A DNA stretch of 64,000 bases from Nakazawaea peltata (Eukaryota > Ascomycota > Pichiomycetes > Alaninales > Pachysolenaceae): NCBI GenBank assembly GCA_001599355.1, contig BCGQ01000001.1:1615135-1679134 (forward strand). Reading direction: 5' to 3'. The notes beneath the pieces were generated by a model. It was given only the letters and a program-made list of their open reading frames with translations. It was not told the DNA's origin and did no database searches. Below, in pieces: positions 29,844 through 40,100 of this stretch. Position numbers and translations under genes: made by a program. The first letter of the stretch is position 1, and every line of letters begins with the position of its first letter.

Positions 29844-32800
29844 TTAGGATTTTGAAATGATCTCGTAGAAGCCGTCGGCAAATTTCTTGCCCTTGAATTC
29901 CAACATGTACTCGCAAACTTCATCTCCTGTCTCTTCGACCAAACTCAATAAGACACCAGCTTTGCCAACTCTGAGGACATGCTGTTTTTTGAGAACACTA
30001 TCGAGAGAGATCTCTGGGATTTTGAGATGGAAGACACTAGGAGTTGGTTCGAGAGCAAACAATTCCAATGGTGAGATTGCTTTAGGAGTCCATTTTGCTT
30101 CTATTTTCTCGTGGATTCTTATAGTCAGGGAGAAAAGAAGTAACAAACTTGGGACAAAAGCCGTTGGAGATGCAGGTTTGGAGCTTCCGTTAACTGGTAA
30201 GCTCAAATCAACAGCTGAAGAAGGGGGTGTGAAATATAACTCATCTACAGGAGTAGAGACGGAACTTGATCCTGGAGACAAATGGAGAAGAGCCGAAGCT
30301 GAAGCTGAGCCTCCAATCTTCGGTTTACCCAAAGTTAAAATATCATCAGCTAAGTTATTATTGATGATAGAAGTCATCGAATTGAACAGAGTCTTAGAAG
30401 CCAATGAGTTTGTGGATGAAAATGAGGACCCGTTGATTGAACTACTTAATGACGACATTGAGTCTTGAGCACTCAAACGGGTGAAATCACGTTTGGCCAA
30501 TTCAAATGATCTCGACAAACGTTCAGTTTCTGCACCCAGAGGACATCTGATCAAGAAGCTACGATTAACCTTGGAGTCTTCCAACAGAGGTCCATTAATA
30601 TGGATATCCAAAGCGTTGGCTCTCCGGATCGATGTCTCGTTGGAAATAGGTAATAAAACCAAGATTTTCTCCGAGTTATCGGTCTCATTGCCCATTAAAA
30701 ATCCTCCATCTTCGTTGACAAGAACATTAATTGAAAGTTTTTGACCTCCTACAATTTCCCATTTGTTAGTGTTCCAAACAGAAACCCTGCCTACGAAGCT
30801 ACAAAGATTTCTGGAGTTCAGGAATCTGGACTTCTTCTCTGGTGAAAGCTCTACAGTTGGGGATTCAACTTCAGGAATAGCAAAAGGTGAAGGAACAGCA
30901 GATCCCGGTGTTAATAAACTTTTCACCTCTTGGGATTCAGAATTGTTAATGATAGAAGTGTTAATTGTGAGCTTATTGATGTTCCTGTTACTCTTGGCCT
31001 TTGTAATTGTCTCAACCGTGGTCAAAGTAGTATTGGAGGAGTTAATTTGTGGGTTCATTAACACAGGATGGTTGTTTATAGGTTCTGGATCTTGTGGTTT
31101 CTCTTGTGGTTTGACCTTAAGACTTTCATCCTTCTTTTTGAAACCAAAGACACTGAAAATAGATTTTCTTCTTTGTCTTTTTTGGATTGGTTGTTGTTTG
31201 GTATGATCAGCAAATGCCATTCCACCATCATTAGCAAGTTTTTCTATATCTAAAGTTCCCATCAGAGGAGAAGAAGTTATTGATTTTGAAGATTCTGCTG
31301 TAGATTCTTCTGTAGGTTCTTCTGTAGGTACAGATTCTTGGACTGAATCTTGAGATTCTGTCTTTTCAGTGGCAGTTGGAGAATTCATGATAAAGAGGCC
31401 ACCTTCAGTTTGTGTTGCTTCATTTGATGTCTCTTCAGTCATCTCTTCAGGCATCTCTTCAACTACAGCTACTTCTGGAGATTGAATCAGAATTGAACTA
31501 ACCTCTTCTTCCTTCTGTTTAAGTGAAGCTCTAACATCACTAGAAGAAACATTGGCATGCGACGATAATTTCTTGAACATCAGCATTCTATAAGTATGTT
31601 TCTCCTTAGGCTTCTCATCAGAAGTAGCTTTAGAAACTATATTGGTCTTATCCAGTAAAGCTGGACGAGGTCTAACTGTAGGAACCACCTTCAGAGGAGA
31701 TCCTAACATGGAATTTTCTTGGTCCTCCAAAGATCCGAGAGTAATCGGGATGGACAGATCCAAAGGTTTGGATTTACGTAATGAAGTAACCTGTTTTTGA
31801 GGTGTGAATGGCTGACCAAGACTAATACCTAAACCAGTGTTACCATTTTTCAATGAGGCCAAGGATTTATGAGTCTCTGTGAATCCAGAATTAGGGATAC
31901 TCTCCAAAGAAAATAATCTATGCAAAATTGAGTTCCAAGTTATCTGTTGATGTGGATCCTCAAAAGTCAATGTAAGAATGATATCAGGGCTTTGAGGGTC
32001 AGCAGATAATGGTATTAATTGGATTTCATTATCAGATCCGAGATCCAGTGCCTGGTTTTGATAAAATCTGAGCTCATTCATACGGAATGGGGGGAACATT
32101 AAAGATCTTCCTGTCTCTTCGACAGAACAGATGGCAATACTGTTAACTTTATTGATATTGTTCGAGTTATTCATCAAGTGCAGGAACCCATTGGAGCAAG
32201 AGATGTCTCTTAAAGCGAAAATTTCAACCTCGCAGTTATATTTGCCGACTTTTTGAGGGTGAATCAAGCTAATTTGGAAGAAATCTCTCAGTAAGATGTC
32301 CGAGACCTTGAATGAAGCGGCAGTTGGTTTTAAAGTATCCAAATCCTGAACATCAGAAAATAATATCGAATCTTGATCGACTCTTGTCCTCTCTTGTTCA
32401 TCCTTCTTTCTAGCCGACAGAAGCAGTTGACTGAATTTTTCATAAATGTTGTTAAGAGTGTTGGCAGTGGTTAAATCTAAATTGGGCGAGTTTTGTAATT
32501 TTGAAATAGCCTTAGAAAGGTATCTTATCCTTACCAAAGGTCTTCTCTTTAAAAAGATCTCCCTCTGAGGTTGGTCTCTCTCATAATGATAATTGTCTAT
32601 ATACTCTTCATATAAGGAGATGACCTCAGCTAACCAGGTCAAGAACAAAGGAGAAGTCAAGACAGAGGCATTTGCATCGGTCGCAGAAGGGGGTAAGATA
32701 CGTTGCTTCAAATGGAGATGAGCACTCGTAATTGAGGAAGTGATATTTCGAAGTCTATTATTGATCGAAATATCCCTCTGAAGAGAGGTAGATGTCAAAG

Positions 32801-32921
32801 TAGTGTTGTAATGGCAACATGCAACAAGTGCAGACATCTCCTTCAAATAAACATTTTCTGATTGCAAGAGGTCTTGCAATAAGTCAGTTCCCGATACCAT
32901 GGTTGAAGGGTAGCTCGACAT
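29844..32921 (-). CDS. Large DH-like (Dbl homology) protein with PH-like segments, candidate Rho-GEF type
   Basis: The 1025-residue protein has an N-terminal helical region (about 10-190) that looks like a DH domain: LLQDLLQSENVYLKEMSAL at the start, then FLTWLAEVISLYEEY and a final long helix. A PH-like stretch follows at about 215-350 (FKVSDILLRDFFQISLIHP... TWNSILHRLF). The middle is Ser/Glu/Thr-rich and probably disordered. Two further beta-rich segments near 700-810 and 920-1025 (VFHLKIPEISLDSVLKK... CEYMLEFKGKKFADGFYEII) look like PH-type folds. Such layouts occur in fungal Rho-family exchange factors and polarity proteins, but no catalytic signature can be confirmed by eye and I do not recognise an ortholog. 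A 1.15-kb upstream region may be its promoter. Confidence 0.55.
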   Translation of the reverse strand: MSSYPSTMVSGTDLLQDLLQSENVYLKEMSALVACCHYNTTLTSTSLQRDISINNRLRNITSSITSAHLHLKQRILPPSATDANASVLTSPLFLTWLAEVISLYEEYIDNYHYERDQPQREIFLKRRPLVRIRYLSKAISKLQNSPNLDLTTANTLNNIYEKFSQLLLSARKKDEQERTRVDQDSILFSDVQDLDTLKPTAASFKVSDILLRDFFQISLIHPQKVGKYNCEVEIFALRDISCSNGFLHLMNNSNNINKVNSIAICSVEETGRSLMFPPFRMNELRFYQNQALDLGSDNEIQLIPLSADPQSPDIILTLTFEDPHQQITWNSILHRLFSLESIPNSGFTETHKSLASLKNGNTGLGISLGQPFTPQKQVTSLRKSKPLDLSIPITLGSLEDQENSMLGSPLKVVPTVRPRPALLDKTNIVSKATSDEKPKEKHTYRMLMFKKLSSHANVSSSDVRASLKQKEEEVSSILIQSPEVAVVEEMPEEMTEETSNEATQTEGGLFIMNSPTATEKTESQDSVQESVPTEEPTEESTAESSKSITSSPLMGTLDIEKLANDGGMAFADHTKQQPIQKRQRRKSIFSVFGFKKKDESLKVKPQEKPQDPEPINNHPVLMNPQINSSNTTLTTVETITKAKSNRNINKLTINTSIINNSESQEVKSLLTPGSAVPSPFAIPEVESPTVELSPEKKSRFLNSRNLCSFVGRVSVWNTNKWEIVGGQKLSINVLVNEDGGFLMGNETDNSEKILVLLPISNETSIRRANALDIHINGPLLEDSKVNRSFLIRCPLGAETERLSRSFELAKRDFTRLSAQDSMSSLSSSINGSSFSSTNSLASKTLFNSMTSIINNNLADDILTLGKPKIGGSASASALLHLSPGSSSVSTPVDELYFTPPSSAVDLSLPVNGSSKPASPTAFVPSLLLLFSLTIRIHEKIEAKWTPKAISPLELFALEPTPSVFHLKIPEISLDSVLKKQHVLRVGKAGVLLSLVEETGDEVCEYMLEFKGKKFADGFYEIISKS

Positions 32922-34075
32922 GCTAGCTGTGGTGGTCGGTAGAGCCTCAAACTTAGATGATTATATACAAGCTTGTATAAAAAAATTCACGAAACATCCA
33001 CAAGCTTGCTGCCCACCTTGACACTATAAGGTCAATATCTCATGCAGATAGACCCGATGCATCTCTTTCCCCTTGAGTCGCTAAAAGTAGTAACAAAAAC
33101 ACGAACGCAGTGAAAAAAAAGGGATAACGCGCGAACTTTTCACATCTTCGCGATGGGGGTAAACGCGTTATCTGAGCAGATTATGAAGAGATGGCGTTCT
33201 AGACCTTGCAGGAAGGAGCGGCAGTGAAGGGGAGCTCGGCAGTAGTTTGTACAATGGAGGTTAACGGTTGTTTGGGTCTTGGGGAGTGATAGTATGTGGG
33301 TTGGATAGTGTGGTTTTGTTATTGTTTTGTATTTGTGTTGGTGAAAAGTGACAGCAGTTAGGTAAAGTATTGGCATAATATTGGCATATTTTTGGCATTG
33401 TATGGCATAGCATTGGCGTTAATTGTTTGGTAGACTGATCGTAATAGCAGCAGGCTCGGTAAGTAGGCTGGTTGGTAGGCTTGGCCAGTTAGTGTATGGC
33501 TGAGTTGATTGGGTGGGCTGGTGTGTCGGTGCAAAGCTTGGTGTGTAAAATTATAGTCCTACCAAGTATGGCTTAGTACGTAAATTGCTCAACTAAAATA
33601 CGCTAGTCTAAAAATAGTTGAATGGAGTTGGTGAGAAGGGTTGGTGAATAGTGGGTAAGTGGAACTAATTTAGTGGCCAAGGAGTTGGAGATATGAGTGC
33701 GTAAGAGTATCAATTTTGAGTGATCGATTAAAAATTCTGAACATCCTTTGATCAAGTTCTTTCTTATCTGTCTCTCTTTTATCTGTCTCTTCCTATAATA
33801 TTTGTGTGATATAAAACATATATTACTAAATGGATGAGATTAAATAGAATACCCGAAAGTAGACAAGTCACTATTTTTCAACCACTACCTCTTTCCTATT
33901 CAACTTCTTTGAACTCAAATTCCAGCCCTTAATCCCTACCTTAAATCCCAACTACTCCCCTTCACAACTTCTATCCCTTCCAATTCACCTAACCCCCTTT
34001 TCATTATTATTAATTTGCTAAGTTTCTACACAATATCGTAATTTGCTCATTGAATCTATTCATTATATAAAGGGC
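32922..34075. other. Intergenic region upstream of the DH-like gene
   Basis: The 1154 bp hold G/T-rich DNA (33220-33560) with repeated TTGGCAT words between 33368 and 33415 and many TGG/GGT words. An AT-rich part with TATA-like sequences follows near 33800. No conserved gene was recognised. Part of it is the 3' region of OST2. Confidence 0.5.
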
Positions 34076-34540
34076 TCAGTTGATGAAGTGATAGACGATG
34101 AAATGCAATATCAAACTACCAAAGATGAAATCTCCTACAGCCCTCTCCTTACTCACAGTTGGGAACATGGAAATATTATAAGTTTGCAATCTCAAACTCA
34201 CAGTCAATACGAATTGAGCAACGGTCGAAATGAACCCTCCAAGGAAAGCATTGAAGGGGAAGTTACCGATCAAGAGACAGTATACAAATTGCAATGCTCC
34301 TAACAGTACCAAAAAAGTCAAGAAATAGTCAATCAACTTGAGTTGTGGATCTTTCTCCAAGTCCTTGAGGTATGTGTTGTATGAAGTGCTCATCGAATTT
34401 GACAATTCTTGGATTAAAGACAGGGACGACAGCAGGGCACTGGAGGTGACGGAGCTCAGTTTGGCAGTTGATGTGTCTTTTCCCTTGGCTTTCTGTACAA
34501 CATTTTGGGCTGCCTTAGCAGCAGCGTCTTTCTTAACCAT
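34076..34540 (-). CDS. OST2: OST2 (DAD1), subunit of oligosaccharyltransferase
   Basis: The 154-residue membrane protein is the DAD1/Ost2 subunit of the ER oligosaccharyltransferase, which transfers the N-glycan to nascent proteins. Diagnostic features are KLIDYFLTFLVLLGALQFVYCLL, NFPFNAFLGGF, QFVLTVSLRLQ and the invariant C-terminal ending SLILHFIVYHFIN. Three membrane segments are predicted. An N-terminal Lys/Ala/Ser-rich extension of about 45 residues makes it longer than yeast Ost2 (130). The start is the ATG at 34540. It is divergent from OCA1 with a shared promoter of 319 bp. Confidence 0.95.
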   Translation of the reverse strand: MVKKDAAAKAAQNVVQKAKGKDTSTAKLSSVTSSALLSSLSLIQELSNSMSTSYNTYLKDLEKDPQLKLIDYFLTFLVLLGALQFVYCLLIGNFPFNAFLGGFISTVAQFVLTVSLRLQTYNISMFPTVSKERAVGDFIFGSLILHFIVYHFIN

Positions 34541-34859
34541 TTTTCTAGTCTTTAGTATCGATAGAATATCAGTGATCAGTTCTATGACTAGGGTTAAACG
34601 CTGTGGGATTTTCGGATTTTCAGATTTAACACGTTTTTTTTCTTTTGCTGGGGCTGGTGAGGGAAAGTGAGAAATTGGTGGGGCGCGGGCAGAAATCGGG
34701 TAGAACTTGAGCAGAAGTTGGGCAGAGCGCGCGAGGAATCCAGGCAGAGAACCTGGCGGAGAACGGGCAGAACATACGCAGAAGAATCTCCTTCCTTAAA
34801 TTTCAAAAAATTATATTAACCATTAAGAGATTCATTTACCGATTAATCAATCAATCAAG
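34541..34859. promoter_or_regulatory. Divergent OST2 / OCA1 promoter
   Basis: The 319 bp include a region with GGGCAG / GGCAGA words (34680-34760) and AT-rich DNA just before OCA1 with repeated AATCAATC. No clear TATA box was seen. Confidence 0.4.
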
Positions 34860-35483
34860 ATGCTGAAAGATAAACTGGCACCTGTAGGTGAAGATGTGGT
34901 GACGATTCATCTGTTACCTGATAATACTGTGACTAATACATCGGAGGAGTCCAGGGTGATATCCAATCCTCCAGAGTTCAGAATTGTGCCGCCGTTGAAT
35001 TTCTGTCCTGTCGAGAGATTTCTCTACCGGTCTGGACAACCATCGACTATCAACCACAGTTTTTTACTCGAGTTGAACTTGAAGTCTGTGATATGGCTTC
35101 TGATTGAGGACCCTCAAGATCATTTCTTGAAATTCATCGACGATAATGATATCAATTTCTTCTACAATCTTGGTTTCAACCATATGGATAGCAATTCTTG
35201 GGACGGATTATCGGAGCATTCGATCAAACAGCTGTTGGAAATCTTGGCAGACAAACGAAACTATCCTTTGTTGATTTGTTGTGGTATGGGTAGACACAGA
35301 ACAGGTACCGTTGTTGGGTGTCTTAGGAAGTTACAAGGCTGGAACTTGGCTAGTGTCAGTGAAGAATATAGAAGATTCACCGGTAATAGAGGTGGACGTA
35401 TCTTAGTCGAACTTTTGATCGAACTGTTCGACGTGAATAGTGTCAAGATAGATAAAGAACATGCTCCAGAATGGCTTCTATGA
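34860..35483 (+). CDS. OCA1: OCA1, atypical protein-tyrosine-phosphatase-like protein
   Basis: This 207-residue protein matches yeast Oca1 of the Siw14/Oca family (Oca1, 2, 4, 6, Siw14). The complex is linked to oxidant-induced cell-cycle arrest and inositol pyrophosphate turnover. The P-loop CGMGRHRTG is intact, with nucleophile C141 and R147 in the CX5R pattern. The Oca1-specific downstream block [21 protein letters not shown] and [15 protein letters not shown] is almost unchanged. An FLYRSGQPS motif near 57 is also typical. It is cytosolic, with no membrane segment. It is slightly shorter than the S. cerevisiae protein (238) at the N terminus. Confidence 0.95.
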   Translation: MLKDKLAPVGEDVVTIHLLPDNTVTNTSEESRVISNPPEFRIVPPLNFCPVERFLYRSGQPSTINHSFLLELNLKSVIWLLIEDPQDHFLKFIDDNDINFFYNLGFNHMDSNSWDGLSEHSIKQLLEILADKRNYPLLICCGMGRHRTGTVVGCLRKLQGWNLASVSEEYRRFTGNRGGRILVELLIELFDVNSVKIDKEHAPEWLL

Positions 35484-35543
35484 GCCAACTACATCCGACT
35501 TTCAAAATAAAACTATTTATATACAAGATAAATGTTAACTAAT

Positions 35544-36035
35544 TCATTTCCCGTTCTTCCTTTGCTCGACAAATTCTTTATATTTCTCCCTTAACTTCTC
35601 TTTCTGTCTCTCTTCATAGGCTTGCTTGGCAATGGTAGCTGTCATTTGACTGTGTCTGCGGACACTATTACACTGTTCCCAACCGAAAATGCTTCCTATG
35701 AAGAAGCCTCCGTAGGCCCAGTTGACAGCTTTATTCACATTTTTATGATAAAAGAACATGATTGTACCAAATGCAGCCATCAGGGTGAATCCACTGATAC
35801 CGGCTTCTCTGAAACAAGGGATTTGGATCAAATTTGTGAATTTGAAATCCTCCATACTTATGTCTTTTAACAGCTGGGAAATGCTTGGTTTTGGCGGTTG
35901 GGCAGTTTGAGGTTTGGCAGGGTCATCGAATTTAGGAGGGAGGTCTTCCAAAAACTGTTGATTTTGAGACAGGAGGGGTTCAGGGGACTTAGATTCGGCG
36001 GAATCTGCCTTCTTTCTGCTGAATGGCCATACCAT
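35544..36035 (-). CDS. COX20: COX20, chaperone for cytochrome c oxidase subunit 2
   Basis: The 163-residue protein is read from the ATG at 36035 (MVWPFSRKK). A longer frame upstream uses only a TTG and encodes no conserved sequence. Two membrane segments (about 83-103 and 109-127) are linked by a short HKNVNKAVNW loop. They are followed by the family motif GWEQCNSVRRH and a charged helical tail rich in Glu, Lys and Arg. Cox20 is an inner-membrane protein that binds Cox2 during processing and delivery of copper to its site. It is convergent with OCA1 (60 bp between stops) and divergent from the AVT transporter. Confidence 0.9.
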   Translation of the reverse strand: MVWPFSRKKADSAESKSPEPLLSQNQQFLEDLPPKFDDPAKPQTAQPPKPSISQLLKDISMEDFKFTNLIQIPCFREAGISGFTLMAAFGTIMFFYHKNVNKAVNWAYGGFFIGSIFGWEQCNSVRRHSQMTATIAKQAYEERQKEKLREKYKEFVEQRKNGK

Positions 36036-36460
36036 GATATAGTGGAGGTTCTTATAGGAAGGGGGCCTTTGGTGTGATGAGGTGATAAAATTTTTATAGT
36101 TAACCAAAGCGAGCAAAAAATTAATAATTATAAGGAATTTAGCTTGAAAGTAGTGCAAGGGCAGTTTTCTTCAAATGGAAAAGATCGAGATTGTAAGCGA
36201 TTCCGGCGTCTGCCCATGGAAACCGCCGAAATATTTGATGCGCACTAGTGGAGGGAGAAGAGTAATACCAAATACACAATTTTTTGCCCCTCGCTTCTCG
36301 ATATTTGCCCCATTCCTGCCCTCTTATCATTTCCGCGCCGTCTCCTCTCTGTTGTACGGCAGGCAAAAACAAGCCCACCTCAACAGATAGAATTTAAACC
36401 AGTTATCGCCTCACTTAAAGTCAGCTGAACACCACATCCAAGCATAATTCGTGATTACCT
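36036..36460. promoter_or_regulatory. Divergent COX20 / AVT promoter
   Basis: The 425 bp include AT-rich DNA near 36090-36135 on the COX20 side and mixed DNA on the AVT side. A short open frame at 36175-36390 has no resemblance to a known protein. Confidence 0.4.
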
Positions 36461-38581
36461 ATGCGTGGGAAATCCGATTCACCGACCCCTGAACCTCTGA
36501 CTGGTGAAGGTTCAGACGTTTCTTCATCATCTTCTTCGCCTTCCGTTAGCGCCAATGGCACTACCAAAGAGACGATTAAGATCCCAAAGAGTTCCACCAA
36601 GAAAGAGTCTCCAATTTCTTCATATTTGAATTTGGGTGGTGGTCAAATATCTCCTTCAAGCAATAGTTATGGGTCAGCCGATCATAGGAGAAGAGCCTCC
36701 ATGCTGAAATTAGCTGGGTCTCCCATCTCATCCACTCTGGGAGCCTTGTCATCGTCTGTTCAAGATAATAACCGTGGAAGATCGTTAATGAGGGCATCTT
36801 TCATCCAAAGTTCAAGACACGGATCGTTCGCTGCCTCATATACACCTTCGACTCGTATGAATAACGGTGTCCCAGGCTCCTCAGCATTGGCTCCATCCTC
36901 TACCAATAACAATGAAGATGTATTTGACAGTGATGTATCATCACTGCTATCATTTGGGATCAATAATGACGATCCAGGCTTATTCAAAGCTGTTTCTAAG
37001 CATTTGGTCACCTCAGATGACCCATTAACTTTACAAGGTGGTGATATCACCAGAGATTTATACAGATTGGATTCGCCTACTAAATCTCTTCAAAGAAGGA
37101 AGTCGATTTCTTCGATGGATCCAGAACATATCAGGAAGTATTCCACTGCTAGTAATATCAATGTTCCTGGAGGATTCAGAAGAGAGTTTATTGTTCGTAA
37201 GATTAATCAAGAACGCAAGAAATATGGTCATACTTTAACCCAGCCAACTTTTCTTACTAAGAATTTTGTCGAATTTCTTTCGATTTATGGACATTTTGCA
37301 GGTGAAGATTTGGAAGATGAAGATTTCATGGCATGCGATTATGATCAAGATGAGTCTCTGCTTGATGAAGAGACTCCATTGATACCGAGAAGAGCTCCAG
37401 GTCTGGGAAGACCAAGAGGAACTCTGTCGGTTCTCAAATCGTTCTTAATTTTATTGAAAGGATTCGTAGGAACAGGTATTTTGTTCTTGCCAAAGCTGTT
37501 CTACAATGGAGGATTATTATTCTCGATTTTGACTTTATTGTTCTTTGGAATCTTATCATTCTGGTGTTATTTAATCCTTGTTCAAACTAAGATCGCTACT
37601 AACGTAGTATCATTTGGAGATATTGGGTCAAAATTATATGGAGGTTGGATGAAACAATTGATTTTACTGAGTATCGTCTTATCACAGATTGGATTTGTGG
37701 CTCTGTATATTGTTTTCACGGGTGAAAACATTCATGCTTTCGTCGCTAACGTATTCCATGTAGATATCCCATTGAATATCTTGGTCACCATTCAAGTCAT
37801 ATTCTTTACACCATTATCTTTGATCAGGAACATCACCAAGCTTTCCTTAGCTGCATTATTGGCCAATATCTTTATCCTCTTCGGGTTATGTGTCATTATT
37901 TATTTCACCACATTGGAACTTGTCTCCAATGGTATCGGGCCTAATATCATTTTATTTAACAAGGACTCATTCTCCTTATTTATTGGTGTTGCAATCTTCG
38001 CATTTGAAGGTATTGGATTAATCATCCCTGTACAAGAGTCTATGAGAAATCCAGAGAAGTTCCCGTTGGTTTTATTACTTGTAATTGCCTGCTGTTCTAC
38101 ACTTTTCATTCTCGTTGGAACTCTTTGTTACTCGACATTTGGTGATACAGTTCAGACGGTGATTATTTTGAATTTACCACAGACTTCATTCCTCGTCAAT
38201 TCGATCCAATTCTTCTACGCTTTACTGATTTTATTATCGGCTCCATTACAGTTATTCCCTGCTATCAAAATCATCGAAAATAAGGTGTTTACAAGGAGTG
38301 GGAAACATAATTCTTCTGTGAAATGGCGTAAAAATTGCATGAGAGTACTGATGGTGATCATGACTGGAGTTATAGCATATTATGGATCGGACAATTTGGA
38401 TAAATTTGTCTCTTTCGTCGGTTGTTTCGCCTGTATCCCTCTTGTCTACATGTATCCTCCAATGTTGCACTATAAAAGTGTTGCTGTTGGGTCATTTTGG
38501 ATGCGGACTTTGGATATCGTAATGACTGTATTGGGAGGATGTGCAATGTGTTATACTTCATATCAAATTTTATTCGGATAA
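36461..38581 (+). CDS. Vacuolar amino-acid exporter of the AVT3/AVT4 type (AAAP family)
   Basis: This 706-residue transporter has a hydrophilic, Ser-rich N-terminal half (about 1-320) and then about eleven membrane segments. The first carries the AAAP signature SFLILLKGFVGTGILFLPK and NGG. FAFEGIGLIIPVQESMRNPEKFP is the conserved middle motif. Yeast Avt3 and Avt4 export neutral or basic amino acids from the vacuole to the cytosol and are needed when nitrogen is scarce. The length fits Avt4 (713) and Avt3 (692); which one cannot be decided by eye. An EEETPLIPRR-like acidic dileucine motif before the first helix could be a vacuolar sorting signal. Confidence 0.9.
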   Translation: MRGKSDSPTPEPLTGEGSDVSSSSSSPSVSANGTTKETIKIPKSSTKKESPISSYLNLGGGQISPSSNSYGSADHRRRASMLKLAGSPISSTLGALSSSVQDNNRGRSLMRASFIQSSRHGSFAASYTPSTRMNNGVPGSSALAPSSTNNNEDVFDSDVSSLLSFGINNDDPGLFKAVSKHLVTSDDPLTLQGGDITRDLYRLDSPTKSLQRRKSISSMDPEHIRKYSTASNINVPGGFRREFIVRKINQERKKYGHTLTQPTFLTKNFVEFLSIYGHFAGEDLEDEDFMACDYDQDESLLDEETPLIPRRAPGLGRPRGTLSVLKSFLILLKGFVGTGILFLPKLFYNGGLLFSILTLLFFGILSFWCYLILVQTKIATNVVSFGDIGSKLYGGWMKQLILLSIVLSQIGFVALYIVFTGENIHAFVANVFHVDIPLNILVTIQVIFFTPLSLIRNITKLSLAALLANIFILFGLCVIIYFTTLELVSNGIGPNIILFNKDSFSLFIGVAIFAFEGIGLIIPVQESMRNPEKFPLVLLLVIACCSTLFILVGTLCYSTFGDTVQTVIILNLPQTSFLVNSIQFFYALLILLSAPLQLFPAIKIIENKVFTRSGKHNSSVKWRKNCMRVLMVIMTGVIAYYGSDNLDKFVSFVGCFACIPLVYMYPPMLHYKSVAVGSFWMRTLDIVMTVLGGCAMCYTSYQILFG

Positions 38582-38802
38582 GCATTACTTCAAGTATTTC
38601 TCACTGGTTCCTAACTGTTTCCTCACATTATATAGATATTAATAAAAAGGTAGTGTGCGGATCAATTTTGTAGCCAATCGACGAGCGCGTTCCGGCCCAA
38701 GTAATTTTTTAGGCGGGAGGATTGAGCGGAAAATTGAGAAAATTCCTAGCAAAAAAATCACCACCAGGCGGGCAATTGGTGGGAAATTTTAGAGTAGCGT
38801 GA

Positions 38803-38838
38803 AGAGGCAGTTTAAGAGGCAGTTTAAGAGTCAGTTAA
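38803..38838 (+). repeat. Three 12-bp tandem repeats before the MICOS gene
   Basis: The unit AGAGGCAGTTTA is present twice exactly and once with changes. The array ends 34 bp before the ATG at 38873 and is probably in the 5' leader. Confidence 0.8.
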
Positions 38839-38872
38839 AAGGCTAAGTGAGATCGCAAACACCCAATTAACC

Positions 38873-39508
38873 ATGCTGAAAAGAGGATTCTACGAAGATG
38901 ATGAAGTCACTGTGACCGAACCAGGATTAAATTCCCCAATTAGTCCAGAACTCGAAACTAAAGAGTCGATCAAAACAGGTGAAGGTGTGTCTATTTTGAA
39001 TGGGATGGCTATCCGTGCACCAAGTGTAGTAAATGAGTGGATGAAACAACTGAGACTTTATGTTTATGAGAAGACTGTGTTGTTAGAGAATGAAGTGTCT
39101 ACTTCGACTACTCTGGTCAAGAATGAGACTGCTAATTTACAAGCCAAATATTACGATATTGTTCGTGAACCATTGTTGCCTAGTTTGATTTATATCTTGA
39201 CAGGAGCTTTGACCGGATCAATTTTACTGAAGAATAGACTGCTACCATGGAGATTTTTGAGTCCTGTCGTATTTGGAGGTGTTGTCTTCCTGTATTCTAT
39301 GCCAAAATCGTTTGATCAAACCCTGAAAATAGTGGAAGAATATGAGAAACAGTTCCCTCAAGTTTATAATGGACATCAGGATTTCAAAAAAGAGATCCAA
39401 TCCATTTGTGATCAAGTTTGTAACTACAAGGAGCAACTGAACAATGAGTTGATCCAATCTGTTGGCCGTGCTAGAAAATATTTGAAGGACGTATTAGACA
39501 AGAAATAG
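38873..39508 (+). CDS. MICOS subunit of the Mic26/Mic27 (ApoO) family
   Basis: This 211-residue protein has the ApoO-family layout. A helical, intermembrane-space N-terminal part is followed by two close membrane segments (about 103-118 and 124-143: PSLIYILTGALTGSILL and RFLSPVVFGGVVFLYSMP). A helical C-terminal tail with charged residues ends it. MICOS forms cristae junctions in the mitochondrial inner membrane, and Mic26/27 stabilise Mic10 oligomers. The length is near Mic26 (233) and Mic27 (234) of yeast. The exact paralog is undecided. Its stop lies 40 bp from the stop of the convergent PIN2 gene. Confidence 0.82.
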   Translation: MLKRGFYEDDEVTVTEPGLNSPISPELETKESIKTGEGVSILNGMAIRAPSVVNEWMKQLRLYVYEKTVLLENEVSTSTTLVKNETANLQAKYYDIVREPLLPSLIYILTGALTGSILLKNRLLPWRFLSPVVFGGVVFLYSMPKSFDQTLKIVEEYEKQFPQVYNGHQDFKKEIQSICDQVCNYKEQLNNELIQSVGRARKYLKDVLDKK

Positions 39509-39548
39509 ATCGATATCATAAAAACAAAATAAACATTCATTATAGTAT

Positions 39549-40100
39549 TTAGAAGTAGGTATTCTGACCTCTGTAGTTTGAGTTATGGTTTTGATTATGA
39601 GGGGAGGAGTTGTAATATTCAGAAGCCGAGTTTCCAGCTGGGATTCCATCATCATCGGTGTCACGAACGTAACCATATTGAGGTTGAGCCTGATACAGCT
39701 GAGGTGGGGCCTGATACGAATAAACGGGCAGCTGCTGTTGAGGACGTGGATACATATTTGGATTATTATAAGGGTCATTTTTACCTGGTTTCTCCGATTG
39801 GACTTCTCTTCCACGGTAACCACCACCACGACAACAACATCCACAGAACAAAGCTCTACAGCAGTTGAGCCCACAGCAGATACAATTGATGATACTAGAA
39901 ATGATCCAGAAACAGAATAAAACAGCTAAAACAATTCCCACAATGGCAACGATTTTGCATACCTTGTTGTCCATACAGGTGTCCCAACTCTTGAACGAGT
40001 CGGCTGTTGAAGTTATATCGGAGGTTACCGATCTCTTTTCCCAGATTTTACTCAGGAGATCTCTGGGGCATAATTCAGATGTGGTTGATGGGATATACAT
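39549..40100 (-). CDS. PIN2: PIN2, exomer-dependent plasma-membrane/TGN protein
   Basis: The 183-residue single-pass protein contains the Pin2 core SFKSWDTCMDNKVCKIVAIVGIVLA, nearly identical to yeast. A juxtamembrane cysteine-rich run follows (CICCGLNCCRALFCGCCC), a likely palmitoylation patch. The tail is Gln/Asn/Tyr/Pro-rich and prion-like in composition, which in yeast Pin2 mediates retention in the trans-Golgi network. The protein has no N-terminal signal peptide; the single segment acts as signal anchor. The start is the ATG at 40100; the frame continues upstream through TTG without conservation. It is shorter than yeast Pin2 (282). Confidence 0.85.
   Translation of the reverse strand: MYIPSTTSELCPRDLLSKIWEKRSVTSDITSTADSFKSWDTCMDNKVCKIVAIVGIVLAVLFCFWIISSIINCICCGLNCCRALFCGCCCRGGGYRGREVQSEKPGKNDPYNNPNMYPRPQQQLPVYSYQAPPQLYQAQPQYGYVRDTDDDGIPAGNSASEYYNSSPHNQNHNSNYRGQNTYF

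Noticed and set aside
36036-36158. 41-residue hydrophobic extension of COX20
   Set aside because: It depends on a TTG start; MVWPFSRKK at 36035 matches the family start.
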